A stretch of 64,000 bases of DNA from Zingiber officinale. Taxonomy: Eukaryota > Streptophyta > Magnoliopsida > Zingiberales > Zingiberaceae. Each line of letters opens with the position of its first letter. Within the stretch, counting starts at the first letter, position 1. Positions 46,509 to 57,120 of this stretch are shown one piece after another. The notes under the pieces were generated by a model, which was not told where the DNA came from, did not search any database, and worked only from the letters and a program-made list of their open reading frames with translations. The translations under genes and the position numbers were made by a program. Location: NCBI RefSeq assembly GCF_018446385.1, contig NC_056005.1, positions 93,772,984 through 93,836,983 of the forward strand. Direction: 5' to 3'.

Positions 46509-47935
46509 TGACGTGGATATTGAATAAGGGGTAGGGAAGAAATAAGGGGAAAGAAGGAGGGCAATTAAGGAAAATCACTGTAGCATCCTTTTAGGTTGGG
46601 GTGGATAGCGAATGGAAGAGAGGGGGGGCTGGTGTTTTTCTTTTCCGCCGCCAACAGTGAACGGGGAAGGGAGTTTTTCTTCCCTCTCATGCCTTCGCCG
46701 GCGCTGATGCCAGCCGCCACCTCTCCTTCTCTCTTCCTCTCCTCTCGCCGGCAGAAGCTTCTAGCGGCCAGCAAAAGGAGGGTGGCTTCCTTCCTCCATC
46801 TCCAGCTCCTCGCCGGTGCCGACGCCGACCACAGACTTCACCTCTCTTCCTCTCCCATTCCTCCTCGCTACGTCGTTGTCGGACTTCCCTCGTCCTCCTC
46901 GCGATACCGCAGCTAGACTCCTCCTCCTCACGATTCCGCCGCCGAACAGACCGGTCGTCGCACTTCTCCTCCTCTCGCCTGAACTGCCTCCGAACCACTC
47001 CACTTCCTCCCTCCTACACGTTGCCGCCCAGGGGAGGGGAATGCCGCCTCCATTCTCCCCCTGTCCAGCGTCGCCTCCCTCTCTATTTCTCGCACTCGCC
47101 GACAGTTCAGGAGCCCTCTACCTCCTCGTGTCACTGCCGGCCAGCATTGCTTTCAGCGGTTGACGCCGCTCACAGCTGGTCGGGGTCATCTTCAGTTCGT
47201 GAGCCGTTGATGTTTCCGACCTTCACGCCGTTTCGTGGGGTTTTGGGGTTTTGCGCCGATCTGATTTGTGTACTGTATTCTTGCCTACGCGTTTATTTTG
47301 TCTATGGATCATGTCCCGGCCTGTCTACCGAACTCGTGTCCCAATCTGTGTGCTTATTTCGTGTCTCGGACTGCGTGCCGACCCAGCGTCCCGGTTTGCG
47401 TGCCGACCCAGCGTCCCGGCTTGCGTGTCGACCCAGCGTCCCGGCCTGCGTGCCGACCCAGCGTCCCGGCCTGCGTGCCGACCTAGTGTTTCGGCCTGCG
47501 TGCTAGTGTCTTGTCCCGGTCTGTAGCTCGTCTTTCGGGCCCGTGCCGCGTTCAGCTCTCCGTCGTCAGATCCAGCTTTCCAGCCTGATCGGAGTCATCT
47601 ACTCTTCCGGGTCGTGACAACTCGAACCGCGTCCCATCCGAGGGCGCCCCCCTGGGCCAGGGTACGTTTCTCGGTTCATACTCTTTATATGCATTTCATT
47701 ATTTTATGGCTTAGTCTTGTACTCATATATTCGTTGGATCTGCCTCGAGTATCGGGGTACCGGGGGCCGGGCCAACCCGGTCACCGACTGCAGATAGCGT
47801 TGACCAGAGGACTTTTGAAGACTTGGTCAACACGGGAGCCATCTCAGCACACCCCCCTCAGGGACGTCGCGACTTTGTCAACATTATCGACACCTCACCC
47901 GACAGTCCATCCGACTCAGCTTTCGGACCGGATCA
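46509..47935 (+). mobile_element. 3' LTR of G
   Basis: 1427 bp, preceded by the polypurine tract and followed by ATATT. Differences from the 5' LTR are the two missing 25-bp units and scattered substitutions. Confidence 0.9.
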
Positions 47936-47940
47936 ATATT

Positions 47941-48165
47941 CTTAGTTATAATGGTAGGAAGATAATAGTTATAATGGACCCAACTCGGAATGTGGGTTGT
48001 TCTTGGTGTGGGTTCATGCCATGCTCGGCACCCATGGGTCAAGTGGTGGCCACCTAACCCAACTGTGGGATAGGCTGAGCTTGGCACAATATGACCTAGT
48101 CTTTGGTGGGTCTTGTTCGGCACATCCCATCTCGTGTCAGGCTATGCTAGCTATGTTACGGTTGG
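47941..48165. repeat. left copy of a diverged duplication
   Basis: The stretch from about 48010 to 48140 ('caactgtgggataggctgag', 'cctagtctttggtggg', 'cggcacatcccatctcgtgtc') matches 49385-49500 with many changes. The two copies are separated by the LTR-like insert at 48171. Confidence 0.65.
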
Positions 48166-48170
48166 CTCAA

Positions 48171-49382
48171 CTGATTGATATTGGGATAATGACTAGTCCA
48201 AGGATCCACACCACCGTCACTCTTCTACTATAGAACTTCTCCTTCTCGGAATTACACTGAAGGTGGAGAAACTTTACAAGATTTACAGCTCTCTCTCTCC
48301 AAAAGAAAAAGCTCACAACCACTACAAGAAAGAAAAAGAGGATGATTACAAACTTAGAATGACTTTTTCTTTGTAGAGTATAATGGAAAGAAGGAAAGCT
48401 TGAACTTGAGCTCTTGAGAGATCTTGAGCACTTGAGAGATCTTTAGCACTTCAGAGCAATAGAACAGTGTATTTTTGCGAGCGCTATTTCGTTAATCATT
48501 TCCCAGCTTTTTAAACATCTTCAAATATAGTCGTTTCTCACATGATCGTCGTCGTGAATTGATTGGGTTAATCTCCAATCGATTCAAAAGTATTTGTTGA
48601 GCGCCATCACATCAAGATCAACGGTGTAGATCATTTCGTTCGAACTTCAATCGATTGGGACAACATTCTCAATCGATTGAATTCATCAATCGATCAATAG
48701 ATCGATTCAGACGCACTGTGCTCTAACGCAGAAACTTCGTGAATCGATCAATAGATCGATTGGATACCTCCAATCGATCGACTAATCGATCCAGGAGCAT
48801 TCTTTGCTTCGCGCAGAAGCTTCGTCAATTGATCGGTCGATCGATTGATTTACTCCAATCGATCAGCTGATCGATCCAGGAGTATTCTGTGCTTCGCGCA
48901 GAAGCTTGGTCAATCGATCGACCGATCGATTGGTTTTCTTCCAATTGATCGGATGATCGATCCAGAAACACTCTGTTTCACAGCCATGCGTCTCAATCGA
49001 TTGGTAAATCGATTGCTGACTTCCTGATTAATAGCAAGTGGATTAACACATATTTCTTTTAATAAATACCTCGTGCTAGATGAACGCCTGTTCTTCTGGA
49101 CTTTCTTACCTTGCATCCAGCCTTCTGACTCTCTTGCCAAGAACCTGGTCCTTGATCTTCTTAGACTTCTCTTGCCTTACATCCGGTCTTCTGACATGTA
49201 AGGACTTCTTTTGCCAAGAATCTGGTCCTTGACCTTCTTGGACTTCTCTTACCTTACATCCGGCCTTTTGACCTGTAAGGACTTCTCTTGCAAACTCACA
49301 ATATACGCTAGATCCAACGTATTAACCTAAACTTAAATAATTATCAACACATTGAAACTTTCAGGACATGATTACACCAACA
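48171..49382 (-). mobile_element. probable solo LTR, minus, A-like style
   Basis: About 1212 bp. The right end reads TTACACCAACA, the complement of a TGTTGGTG start. CTCAA flanks are found at 48166-48170 and 49383-49387. It contains an ATCGAT palindrome block (48590-49015) and 'ccggtcttctgacatgtaaggacttc' units (49140-49290), as A-type LTRs do in reverse. The left end CTGATTG is not a canonical CA complement, so that boundary is less sure. No coding domain. Confidence 0.6.
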
Positions 49383-49387
49383 CTCAA

Positions 49388-49734
49388 GAGCATGGGAAGA
49401 AGCTTCAAACCATTCAACCCAACTATGTAATAGGTTAGCCCAACACAACATGATTAGTCTTTAGTGGATCGAGTGTCGGCACGTCCCATCTCATGTCTTG
49501 TGACAATTACAATTTTTTTACACTAAATGATATGCTTTTAGTGCAAGTCATATTGGCCTCCACCGGACAATATGGTTTTAGTGAGGTCATATCACTCTTA
49601 TTAAAGAGTCAAAAGATTCTTATAAATCATTTATTTCTATAAAGAGTAAGTCAACCCATTTATTTATAAAATTTAAGTAGGGAAAATAGACTTTCATTAA
49701 AAATCATTTTTAATAGTAGTATAACTTTTTATCC
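49388..49734. other. intergenic, right copy of duplication then AT-rich
   Basis: The first 110 bp matches 48010-48140 (see that entry). The remainder is AT-rich with no gene. Confidence 0.55.
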
Positions 49735-49757
49735 TTTTTTAGATGAAAGATTTTAGA

Positions 49758-49922
49758 AGGGGAGTCTTGGTGCAATGGTAAAATTATTGCTATGTGACCA
49801 AAAGGTCACGGGTTCAAATCCTGAAAATAGTCTTTTTCAAAAAGCAGGGTAAGACTGCGTGTATAATGGATCCTTTCCTGGGACCCCGTATGACGGGAGC
49901 TGTTTTTTTTTTTTTTTTTTTG
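49758..49922 (+). mobile_element. Au-like SINE
   Basis: A 165-bp tRNA-derived element with an A-box-like 'tggtgcaatggt' near 49770 and a perfect B box GGTTCAAATCC at 49811-49821. The non-tRNA part 'cagggtaagactgcgt' follows, then 'gggaccccg' and a T-rich tail, as in the plant Au SINE family (recalled). It is flanked by a 23-bp perfect direct repeat, 49735-49757 and 49923-49945, proof of retroposition. The internal boxes would be read by RNA polymerase III. Confidence 0.92.
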
Positions 49923-49945
49923 TTTTTTAGATGAAAGATTTTAGA

Positions 49946-50947
49946 TGTCATGATAAAGGATGGGCATCAAGAAGAGGAGAGGAAGAATTAAGAAGTTGAG
50001 TTGAGTTTTATAATTGTTTTAGTTTAACTAGTTTTATTGTGGATATTTTTATGATTTTGATTGGCCTTTCTCGCTTAGGTAAATGAATTCTATAGCTCTT
50101 TTTTCTTCATACCATCTAATGTTCCATGTGGCATCTTCTAGCTTTCATTACCTAATAACTAAAGTAGTCTAAACTTGCCCCATATGTATGGTGCAGTGGT
50201 AAATTACTCAGAGGGACAACACGAGATCAATTTCTGAGTGTGCATAAATTGTACTTCTAATTTATCCCTAAGCGAATTAGGAAAAAGATCATCTACTTAT
50301 TATCTAAATAACAAAACTAAAAAATAATAAAGTAGCCTAAACTTATATTTAATCTTTCAATGTGTTCTGTGATGCACCTATTTCTTTCTCATCCCTTTTG
50401 ATTCATATCATTCCTCTTGTTGGAATGACAAGAGCCTCACAAGATAACAAAGAATCTGGAATTTACTGAAATATAACAAATCCACTTGATCTGAAATCAT
50501 TGAAGTTCTTTTAGAACATTGCTCTGTTTTTCCACACCAGTAATGATATAATACTGAAAGTTGTTGCAACTTTCAGAACTGGTAGTGTTTTGTTTATTTA
50601 TTTAATTATTTTTGAAGTTATTCTGATGCATCAATCTTAGTGGAGAGCTCTTTTTTCTCTCAGTGTATCATTTGAGTCATCAAATCTTACATGATTGTTT
50701 AAAGAAGAATATTATTATGATTGAGTTTGCTTTAGTATTGCTTGTTAATCTTTATGTTCTTGATACCATGAAAGATTATTGGTAAGACGAGTAAATCACT
50801 TTTATTATCAAGTGACATGGTAACTTGTGGTAAAGAAATGTATCGAATATGTTACTTTTGGCGCACACTCTTTACACTCAAGTCATTCACAACCTCTATC
50901 TACAAGTTTTCTTTTCTTCTCAAAGACTCGCTAATAAGAAGAGCACC
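49946..50947. other. AT-rich intergenic region
   Basis: No gene seen. At about 50185-50280 there is a 'ggtgcagtggtaaatt' and 'gagatcaatttctgag' pair that could be a very decayed tRNA-related SINE (A and B boxes). 50400-50940 has no recognisable signal. Confidence 0.4.
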
Positions 50948-51378
50948 CTAAAAAATGACTCTACTATGGCTTAGACCTCTGCCCATCCGAGTCCTCAGTC
51001 CAATCTTCATCACCCTTAAGCAATATGATTGAATCCCGAATAACAATGCTGAATTGATAGTTATGGGTTCGACTGTCAGTCTGAGCTTCGACCATGAAGG
51101 CACTGGATTGCAGTTAAGAACATTTTCATTAGACATTTTGCATCCACAAAAGGCACACACAGGGAATCAACATCTAACATATGTGGTGATGTTATTCCAA
51201 ATGAAATGATAATGATGGAGCACTTCTTTAAAAGTAACCACAAATGGTTAGATGAACAATGCTTCACTATTTGAAAGTAATATAATTGGTGAGTGTCCCA
51301 CTCCATTTCAAGAATAAGTTCCAAAAGTTGCAACCACACTCGACAAGGAAAAGACATCTGTTTTTTTTTTTCATACAT
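50948..51378 (-). other. possible gene fragment, unrecognised
   Basis: Two overlapping minus-strand frames of 70 and 100 codons (51160-50948 and 51378-51076) have more normal composition than the surrounding AT-rich DNA. The downstream frame has a Cys-rich start (CAFCGCK) and 'PSWSKLRLTVEPIT' wording. I do not recognise a family. It could be an exon relic or chance. Confidence 0.2.
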
Positions 51379-51429
51379 AGCATAATATTTGAACGGGAAT
51401 TTGGCTTAACGGTAAACTCTTGTAAAATA

Positions 51430-51890
51430 TAAGATAAAGTAAAACTTTGTATAATAGATCTAACAGTTTTTTATCATACATTGTAAGTAAATTTTTAAAA
51501 TTATTAGATCGCATAGAATAATTTTAAAATTATTAAATTATGTATTCATTTTTCATTGAATTTATTTTGTTTTGTGTTAAAATGTTAAATTTTTTAACAA
51601 ATTAATCGATTGATTTTTTTCATAGGAATTAATTTTATGTTAATTCGAGGTCATTTGGTTTATATATCGATTTTGTCAAAAATTGATTGATGGAATAAAT
51701 GATCTTGGATTGTTTAACAAGTTGTTGTTTAGGCACTGAACAAAATCGATTTGATTGATAAATATATCAATCGATTGATTGAGATGAAATGAAAAATAGA
51801 TACATGATTTGATAATTTTAAAATTAATTTATATAATTTAATAATTTGAAAATTTTACATATGTGATTCCGTAAAAAAAATATAGATCTA
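51430..51890. repeat. fold-back (inverted-repeat) element candidate
   Basis: The left arm at about 51480-51570 ('attattaaattatgtattcatttttcat') is the imperfect complement of the right arm at about 51785-51860 ('atgaaaaatagatacatgatttgataatttt'). A second inner inverted pair consists of ATCGATTGATT words (51602-51615 and 51770-51782). Ends and duplication are not resolved. Confidence 0.5.
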
Positions 51891-52746
51891 ATCTGGTATG
51901 ATCATTGAGAGTTTCATGTATCGGATTATTTTTTATAATATTTTCAAATTATGTTAAAAAGCAGAGGTGTTATTTTGTACATATGATACATGTAGTACTT
52001 CAATGTCTTTAGAGGTACTCCAGCATTGTAGAGTACTATAATCTTATTAGAATTTCTACAAACGTAAATTATTATTTGAATAGCTATATAATCTTATTAT
52101 ATATATCATAAATGATTATCTGATAATCACTATTTATTTATTTTTTTATAATCCAGATATTAAAGTTTTGATTACTTCTAGAGGTAGATGACATTTGTCC
52201 TGTTCACTCATCGAATAAATTCGGAAGCATAAACGACAGAGATATTATTAGTATTGCATTGTGCCCGGGGGCTTCAATTAGGATAATTTTAGCTATGTAA
52301 AATATCAACTTTAACGAGCAAATCTAATCAAATATCTTCCTTAATCTATGGCATATATTCTCCTGATAAGTCAACTGAATCACTCCAACTTCTAAGGGAT
52401 GCATATTCTTATCATTTACCACAATTATTATTAGAATTTTTATTCTATCCCTTACCTTATCTAATCTCATCTTTTAAATAACAATAATAATTATCAAGTA
52501 TTTATTGCATAAAAAGAATCAACTAGAACTTGATTCTCTATTATATTATTATTATCATCTATATTTAAAATAATTTTATTATTACTAATAATTTTTTTTA
52601 TTCTTTTATATTTATTAACATCTTAGGTCACCATGATGTATTTATTCGTCACTATGGCCATCTTCATATTATTTTAAATATCGTTGGTAGTTTTTTTCGC
52701 AAACTTAACTTTCTTTCTTATATTTCTATCTATTTATTTATTTATC

Positions 52747-52822
<76 letters not shown>

Positions 52823-53585
52823 TGGTGATAAAAAAGAGCCCCTAAAAAATAGATTAAAGTAGGAAAGATCAGTTGACGTGGAGGTTAAATTTAAATGATC
52901 AAAGTTACATGGTAAGACATACCTAGAACCGTTGAGCTGGCTATGTCGACTGCGCGAACCTTGCATCGTTGGTCAAACGTGAAGTGTTGACCAACCATCC
53001 TTTATAACTTATAGACGAGGTGTGATACTGAGTACTAATTTATCCGACCCATCGTCCTAATCGATCGAACCTAAGGGTTGATCGGGCACGGTGCGCCTCC
53101 CTAACAATATGAAGGGTCGAGCGAAGAACAAATCGGTAGCTGCATTCTGTAAGGCCAAGCTAGCGATCAACTAGCCAAGTAGCGGTCGATTGGCCTACGG
53201 TGGGACCTAGATATCTGCACTTTTTTGGAAGTTTGTACCAAAAAGGATAGAGAATATCCTACCGGTAAATCATCTTTTAGAAGCTTCTAGCATGTCAAAT
53301 CATAAAGATTTACACATCCATTTAAGGAAATATGTCAGAAGCACTTTATGACCTATCCTTTCTTAGAAAAACTTGGAAAATGTGTTTATGCTTTAAGATG
53401 CATGTATAACACAACATTTACACTATAAAAGATGACTCCATCTATAGGCGAAGATATGCAATACTACATTTTTAAACATGCTCTTTGCTATAGTGTTCTT
53501 CGTTTGTTCTCTTCTCTTAACCGGATTACTGATTTGAACGTCATAGGACCAACAAAATCAATACATGTTTACCCTTTTGTGTTTA
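51891..53585. other. intergenic region upstream of HKT
   Basis: AT-rich to 52740, then a long (TA)n run. 52817-53210 is GC-richer with 'gatcgaacc' words and may be part of an old element. 53210-53585 is the near promoter of HKT. No gene seen. Confidence 0.5.
52750..52816. repeat. (TA)n microsatellite
   Basis: About 33 uninterrupted TA units, roughly 820 bp upstream of the HKT start. Confidence 0.95.
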
Positions 53586-53586
53586 C

Positions 53587-53594
53587 TATAAATA
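53587..53594 (+). promoter_or_regulatory. TATA box of the HKT gene
   Basis: 'tataaata' 46 bp before the second in-frame ATG, in a plant-like context followed by a CT-rich start region (53596-53606). It implies a very short 5' UTR. Confidence 0.6.
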
Positions 53595-53639
53595 TTCCCT
53601 CCCTCTCAACAAAATCTTCAAAACTTTCAATTAAATTTC

Positions 53640-55430
53640 ATGATCATGGAGATTGAACATATCAGCAGGAAGTCTCCTCCTCCTCCTCCTCCTTTTCATT
53701 CATGCCGTTCTCTCGCGAGACGCTTCTGCCACTTCCTCCTCTTCCGCTGCGATCCCTTCTTTCTTCAATTCCTATACTTTCTTCTCATTTCGCTCTCCGG
53801 CTTCCTCCTTCTGAGATCGCCGGCGGTCGCCGGAAGGGGTCGTCACATTGAAGATCTGGACCTATTCTTCACGTCGGTATCCGCCTCGACGGTGTCCAGC
53901 ATGGACACCGTCGAGATGGAGTCCCTCTCGCGCGCGCAGCTCTGGGTCCTCGTCGTCCTCATGCTCGCCGGCGGCGAGGTCTTCACCTCCCTGCTCGGCC
54001 TCCACTTCACGAGCCTGAAGCTTAGACTAAAACGGGAGGATTCGACCGTTGGTTCCGGCGGCGAGCTCGAGGACAAGCGCGAAGTGCTCAGGTGGCTGGG
54101 CTACGCCGTGCTGGGATACCTCCTCTGTTTCCACCTCGCCGGAATCTTCCTCGTCTCGGTGTACTTCGCCGTCGCGCGCGACGCGAGGGAGGTGCTGAGG
54201 CGGAAGGCGATCGGGGTGCCGGTTTTCGCCGTCTTCCTGGTCGTGTCCTCCTTCAGCAACTGCGGCTTCGTCCCCACGAATGAGAACATGGCGGTCTTCA
54301 AGAACGACTCAACTCTGCTTCTCATAGTGATCCCGCAGATCCTGGCCGGCAATACCCTCTTCCCTTGCGGCCTGAGGCTCGCAGCTTGGGTCGCGAAGAG
54401 GGCGGCGAGGAGGAAGGAGCTGGCTGGGGTTCTGCTGGCGCCGGAGGCTGTGGCGAGCGAGTACAAGCACTTGTTGCCTCGCCGGCACTGCGTCTACTTG
54501 GCGGCGACGGCGGTGGGGTTCGTGGCGGTGCAGGTGGCGATGGTGTGCGCGCAGGAGTGGAGGTCGTCGCCGGAGGTGTTGGGCGGGATGGAATGGTACC
54601 GGAAACTGGTGGCGGCGCTGTTTGAGGCGGTGAACTCTAGGCACACCGGGGAGACGGTCGTCGACGTGTCGAAGCTGTCGCCGGCGATCTTGGTGCTCAT
54701 CGCCGTCATGATGTGAGTCAATTAATTAAAAATTAAATAAATTAAAAAAAGTATCTCAAATTTGATATTTAAGATTTGATTTGATTTATCAATGTTTAAA
54801 TTACGATTTTTTTTTTTGAAAAAAAGGAGATAATTAGTTATTAATTTTTTAATAAAAAAATTACTTACTAAATATTGAATGTATATGTGTAGGTATGTTC
54901 CTTCGTATACTTATTTTGTTCCTCGAAGAGAAAGAGACTCTTGGAATTTTATAAAATCTAAATACAACGAAACAAAGATGCTTCGACGGAGCCTACACTT
55001 CTCCTTGATATGTTTCCCGATCATCTTTGTCTTTCTCATTTGCATCACCGAAAGAGGAGCGTTCTCGATCGACCCGTTGAACTTCAACATCTTCAATGTC
55101 ATCTTCGAAGTCATCAGGAAAGCTTGTTATTTACTATATAACACAAAAATAATTTACTATCATTATCGTTATCATTATCATTATCATTATCAATTTGTGT
55201 TTGTTGATGGTGGGATATCTTACAGTGCCCATGGAAATGTCGGGTTCTCGGTCGGATACAGTTGCGAGCGGCGGATGAAAGTAAACCCTAATGGTAGCTG
55301 CAAGGATGCTTCATATGGATTTGTAGGGAGATGGAGCAGCAAAGGAAAGATAATCTTGATGATGGTTATGCTACTTGGAAGACTGAAAAAGTTTCAAATG
55401 AATGGAGGGAAGGCATGGATGTTTGGATGA
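53640..55430 (+). CDS. HKT1: HKT1-type Na+ transporter, three exons
   Basis: Exon 1 53640-54712, intron 54713-54892 (GTGAGT...GTGTAG), exon 2 54893-55117, intron 55118-55225, exon 3 55226-55430. Total 1503 nt, 500 residues, normal for HKT. It has four membrane-pore-membrane units. Pore A is TVSSMDTVEME with filter Ser87, pore B SNCGFVPTNENM (Gly209), pore C ILAGNTLFPCG (Gly237), pore D HGNVGFS (Gly439). Ser-Gly-Gly-Gly is the class I, Na+-selective signature; such proteins retrieve Na+ from xylem at the plasma membrane (family knowledge). The N-terminus has a Pro run and basic residues. Met3 (53646) has the better start context. Intron 2 begins GA, not GT; if retained it adds 36 residues before pore D without a stop. 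Confidence 0.9.
54713..54892 (+). other. HKT intron 1
   Basis: 180 nt. The GTGAGT donor splits the codon AT|G and the acceptor GTGTAG is followed by GTATGTTCC. The site is the one expected from HKT family structure, between the fourth-domain start and the preceding helix. Confidence 0.85.
55118..55225 (+). other. HKT intron 2 with non-canonical GA donor
   Basis: The coding join ATCAG|TGCCCATGG gives I-S-A-H-G-N-V-G and keeps the frame. The donor reads CAG|GAAAGC; only one base separates it from the ideal CAG|GTAAGC. The acceptor is TTACAG. The length, 108 nt, is 36 codons, and the intron has no stop in the HKT frame. The interior holds a TATCAT-like simple repeat. Confidence 0.8.
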
Positions 55431-55435
55431 GAAGA

Positions 55436-56098
55436 AACAATATTATTATTATTATTATTATTATTAATGATTATAATTATAATAATAATAATTATTATTA
55501 TTTCATAAAAAATATTTTTTAACATTTTTTGATGTTTAATTTTGCATAAAATTAACCCTAATTTTCGTTTAAATGAGGCTAGCTATGCAAGCACAGCCCG
55601 TCAACCATCACCTAACGAAAAGAGCTATTAGTTGTATCAAATCTATATCACATTGCCCTCGTCCCTTGATCATCAAACATCACCTAAGCAACAAAAGAAG
55701 TCAGTCATATCTTGAATTTTAGGCATAAAAATGTTTTGTTTTTTTTACCAAAAAAAATACCAGAAAATCAAGAATGTCTTTTAAGTGTTGATCTCTGACA
55801 GTTCATGATTGTTTGATTGGTAATCGTAATACCCAAGGAAATGTTTTGAAACTGAATCTAAATATGATAACATAGTTAGACAAAGTTATGAAACCCCATG
55901 GACAGAGATATTTGTGTGTACTGCAAACCATGAATTCAAGAGAAATTTTGTTGGCTAAGCTCTTTGGTTATTTGCAAACTGAATTATACAGTTATTTACC
56001 ATAACAAAATGGTCACTTTTTATTATTCACTTTAGGCCTTGTTGAACATAGGTACAAACTCTGCACCCAACCCTCAATCTCTGCTTGTGCTGCATCAT
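55436..56098. other. 3' flank of HKT; possible LTR of the Gypsy remnant
   Basis: An (ATT)n/(TAA)n run at 55440-55500. The rest is AT-rich. The end, just before 'tggtattagagtc' at about 56100, has the place expected for an LTR end, but I could not define the LTR start. Confidence 0.4.
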
Positions 56099-56099
56099 T

Positions 56100-57120
56100 T
56101 GGTATTAGAGTCTTAGAGCTTTAATATGTCTACAAGATCGGGAAGGAACTTTAGAGGAAAGTTGGCTGATAATCAATGTGATGAGATACTTATTCGCATG
56201 ATGCAGCAACTTGATGACATACAAATTCGTCTAAATGGTGTTGAAGTCATGATTTCTCAATCTAAAGGTGATCAAATTTAAGGAGAGCATTGAGAAACAT
56301 CTCAAGCAAACAACAACTTGATTTAAGAAGGACTTCCAATGCCTAACAAAATTAACCTTTTTCTAAGTGGCCTAGAGAATTTTTTGAAGTAGAAAATAAT
56401 TATCAAGATGTTGCTGAGATATCACAGAGAATGTTCGAACTCACGTACCAGATTTTAAAGGAAAAGTGAACCCCACTTTATTTGTTTATTGGCTTGCAGC
56501 AATAGAAGAATATTTTGATTGGTATGAGATGCCAGATGATCAAAAAGTAAGGTTTGCTCAAATGAAGCTCGTAAGTTTAGTAAAAATATGGTGGATTGGT
56601 GTCAAAACAAGCATAAGGACATTAGGACAACCACCAATCAACTCATGACAAGAGATGAAAGCTAAATTATGAGAGAAGTATTTGCCTACAAATTACTATG
56701 ACAAATTATGTGATCAACTTATTAATTTAAAACAGAATCATTTATCTGTAGCTGAGTATATGCAGAAGTTTGGTAAGTTAAAAATAAGGAGCCAAATTGT
56801 TGAAAATCTCAGACTGACTCTTGTATAGTTTAAAGTTAGATTAAGGTCTGAAATCTAAAGACAATTATTAAGACAACCAATTTACAGCTTAGAACAAGCT
56901 TTCCAAATTGCCTTGGATATGGAGGAGTATCTGAGTTATTCATTTGGTTAAAAGCTTCAAGTTTTAGGGATGAATACAGAAATTATGAAACCAACTAGCA
57001 AGCAAGAGGTGGATTCGTCAACTCATTTAATCAACAAAGTGACTCTAAACCACCTTTGAACCCAACCGAGTTAAAGAACAAGGGCATCATATGTCTCAAG
57101 GTTGTGCAGGCGAGGACAAG
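56100..57120 (+). pseudogene. gag remnant of a Gypsy-type retrotransposon
   Basis: Broken frames carry the plant Retrotrans_gag signature: 'YWLAAIEEYFDWYEMPDD' (about 56485), 'RFAQMKLVSLVKIWWIG', 'EKYLPTNYYDKLCDQLINLKQ' (about 56675) and 'VAEYMQKFGKL'. Stops fall at 56279, at 56646 and near 56828, with frame changes. Just upstream is a primer-binding-site-like 'tggtattagagtc' (about 56100). Element H interrupts what would follow. Confidence 0.75.

Larger units (their letters stand above)
41121..47935 (+). mobile_element. non-coding LTR retrotransposon G, plus orientation
   Basis: 6815 bp: 5' LTR 41121-42594, primer-binding site at about 42599 ('tggcgccgtctgtggg'), interior 42595-46508, polypurine tract 'cttgaaggggatgcttg' (46492-46508), 3' LTR 46509-47935. 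Both LTRs run TGACGTGG to CGGATCA. The interior has no gag or pol segment, only GC-rich tandem and dispersed repeats. The primer-binding site and about 45 bp around the polypurine tract are like those of F, while the LTR bodies differ. Confidence 0.9.

Noticed and set aside
49758-49830. tRNA gene
   Set aside because: The tRNA-like boxes belong to a SINE: no full cloverleaf, a non-tRNA 3' body, a T tail and a 23-bp flanking duplication.
52742-52966. Minus-strand frame with an Ile-Tyr repeat
   Set aside because: Translation of the (TA)n microsatellite.
54092-54721. Several open frames on both strands inside HKT exon 1
   Set aside because: They are shadow frames of a GC-rich exon whose own frame shows all family motifs.
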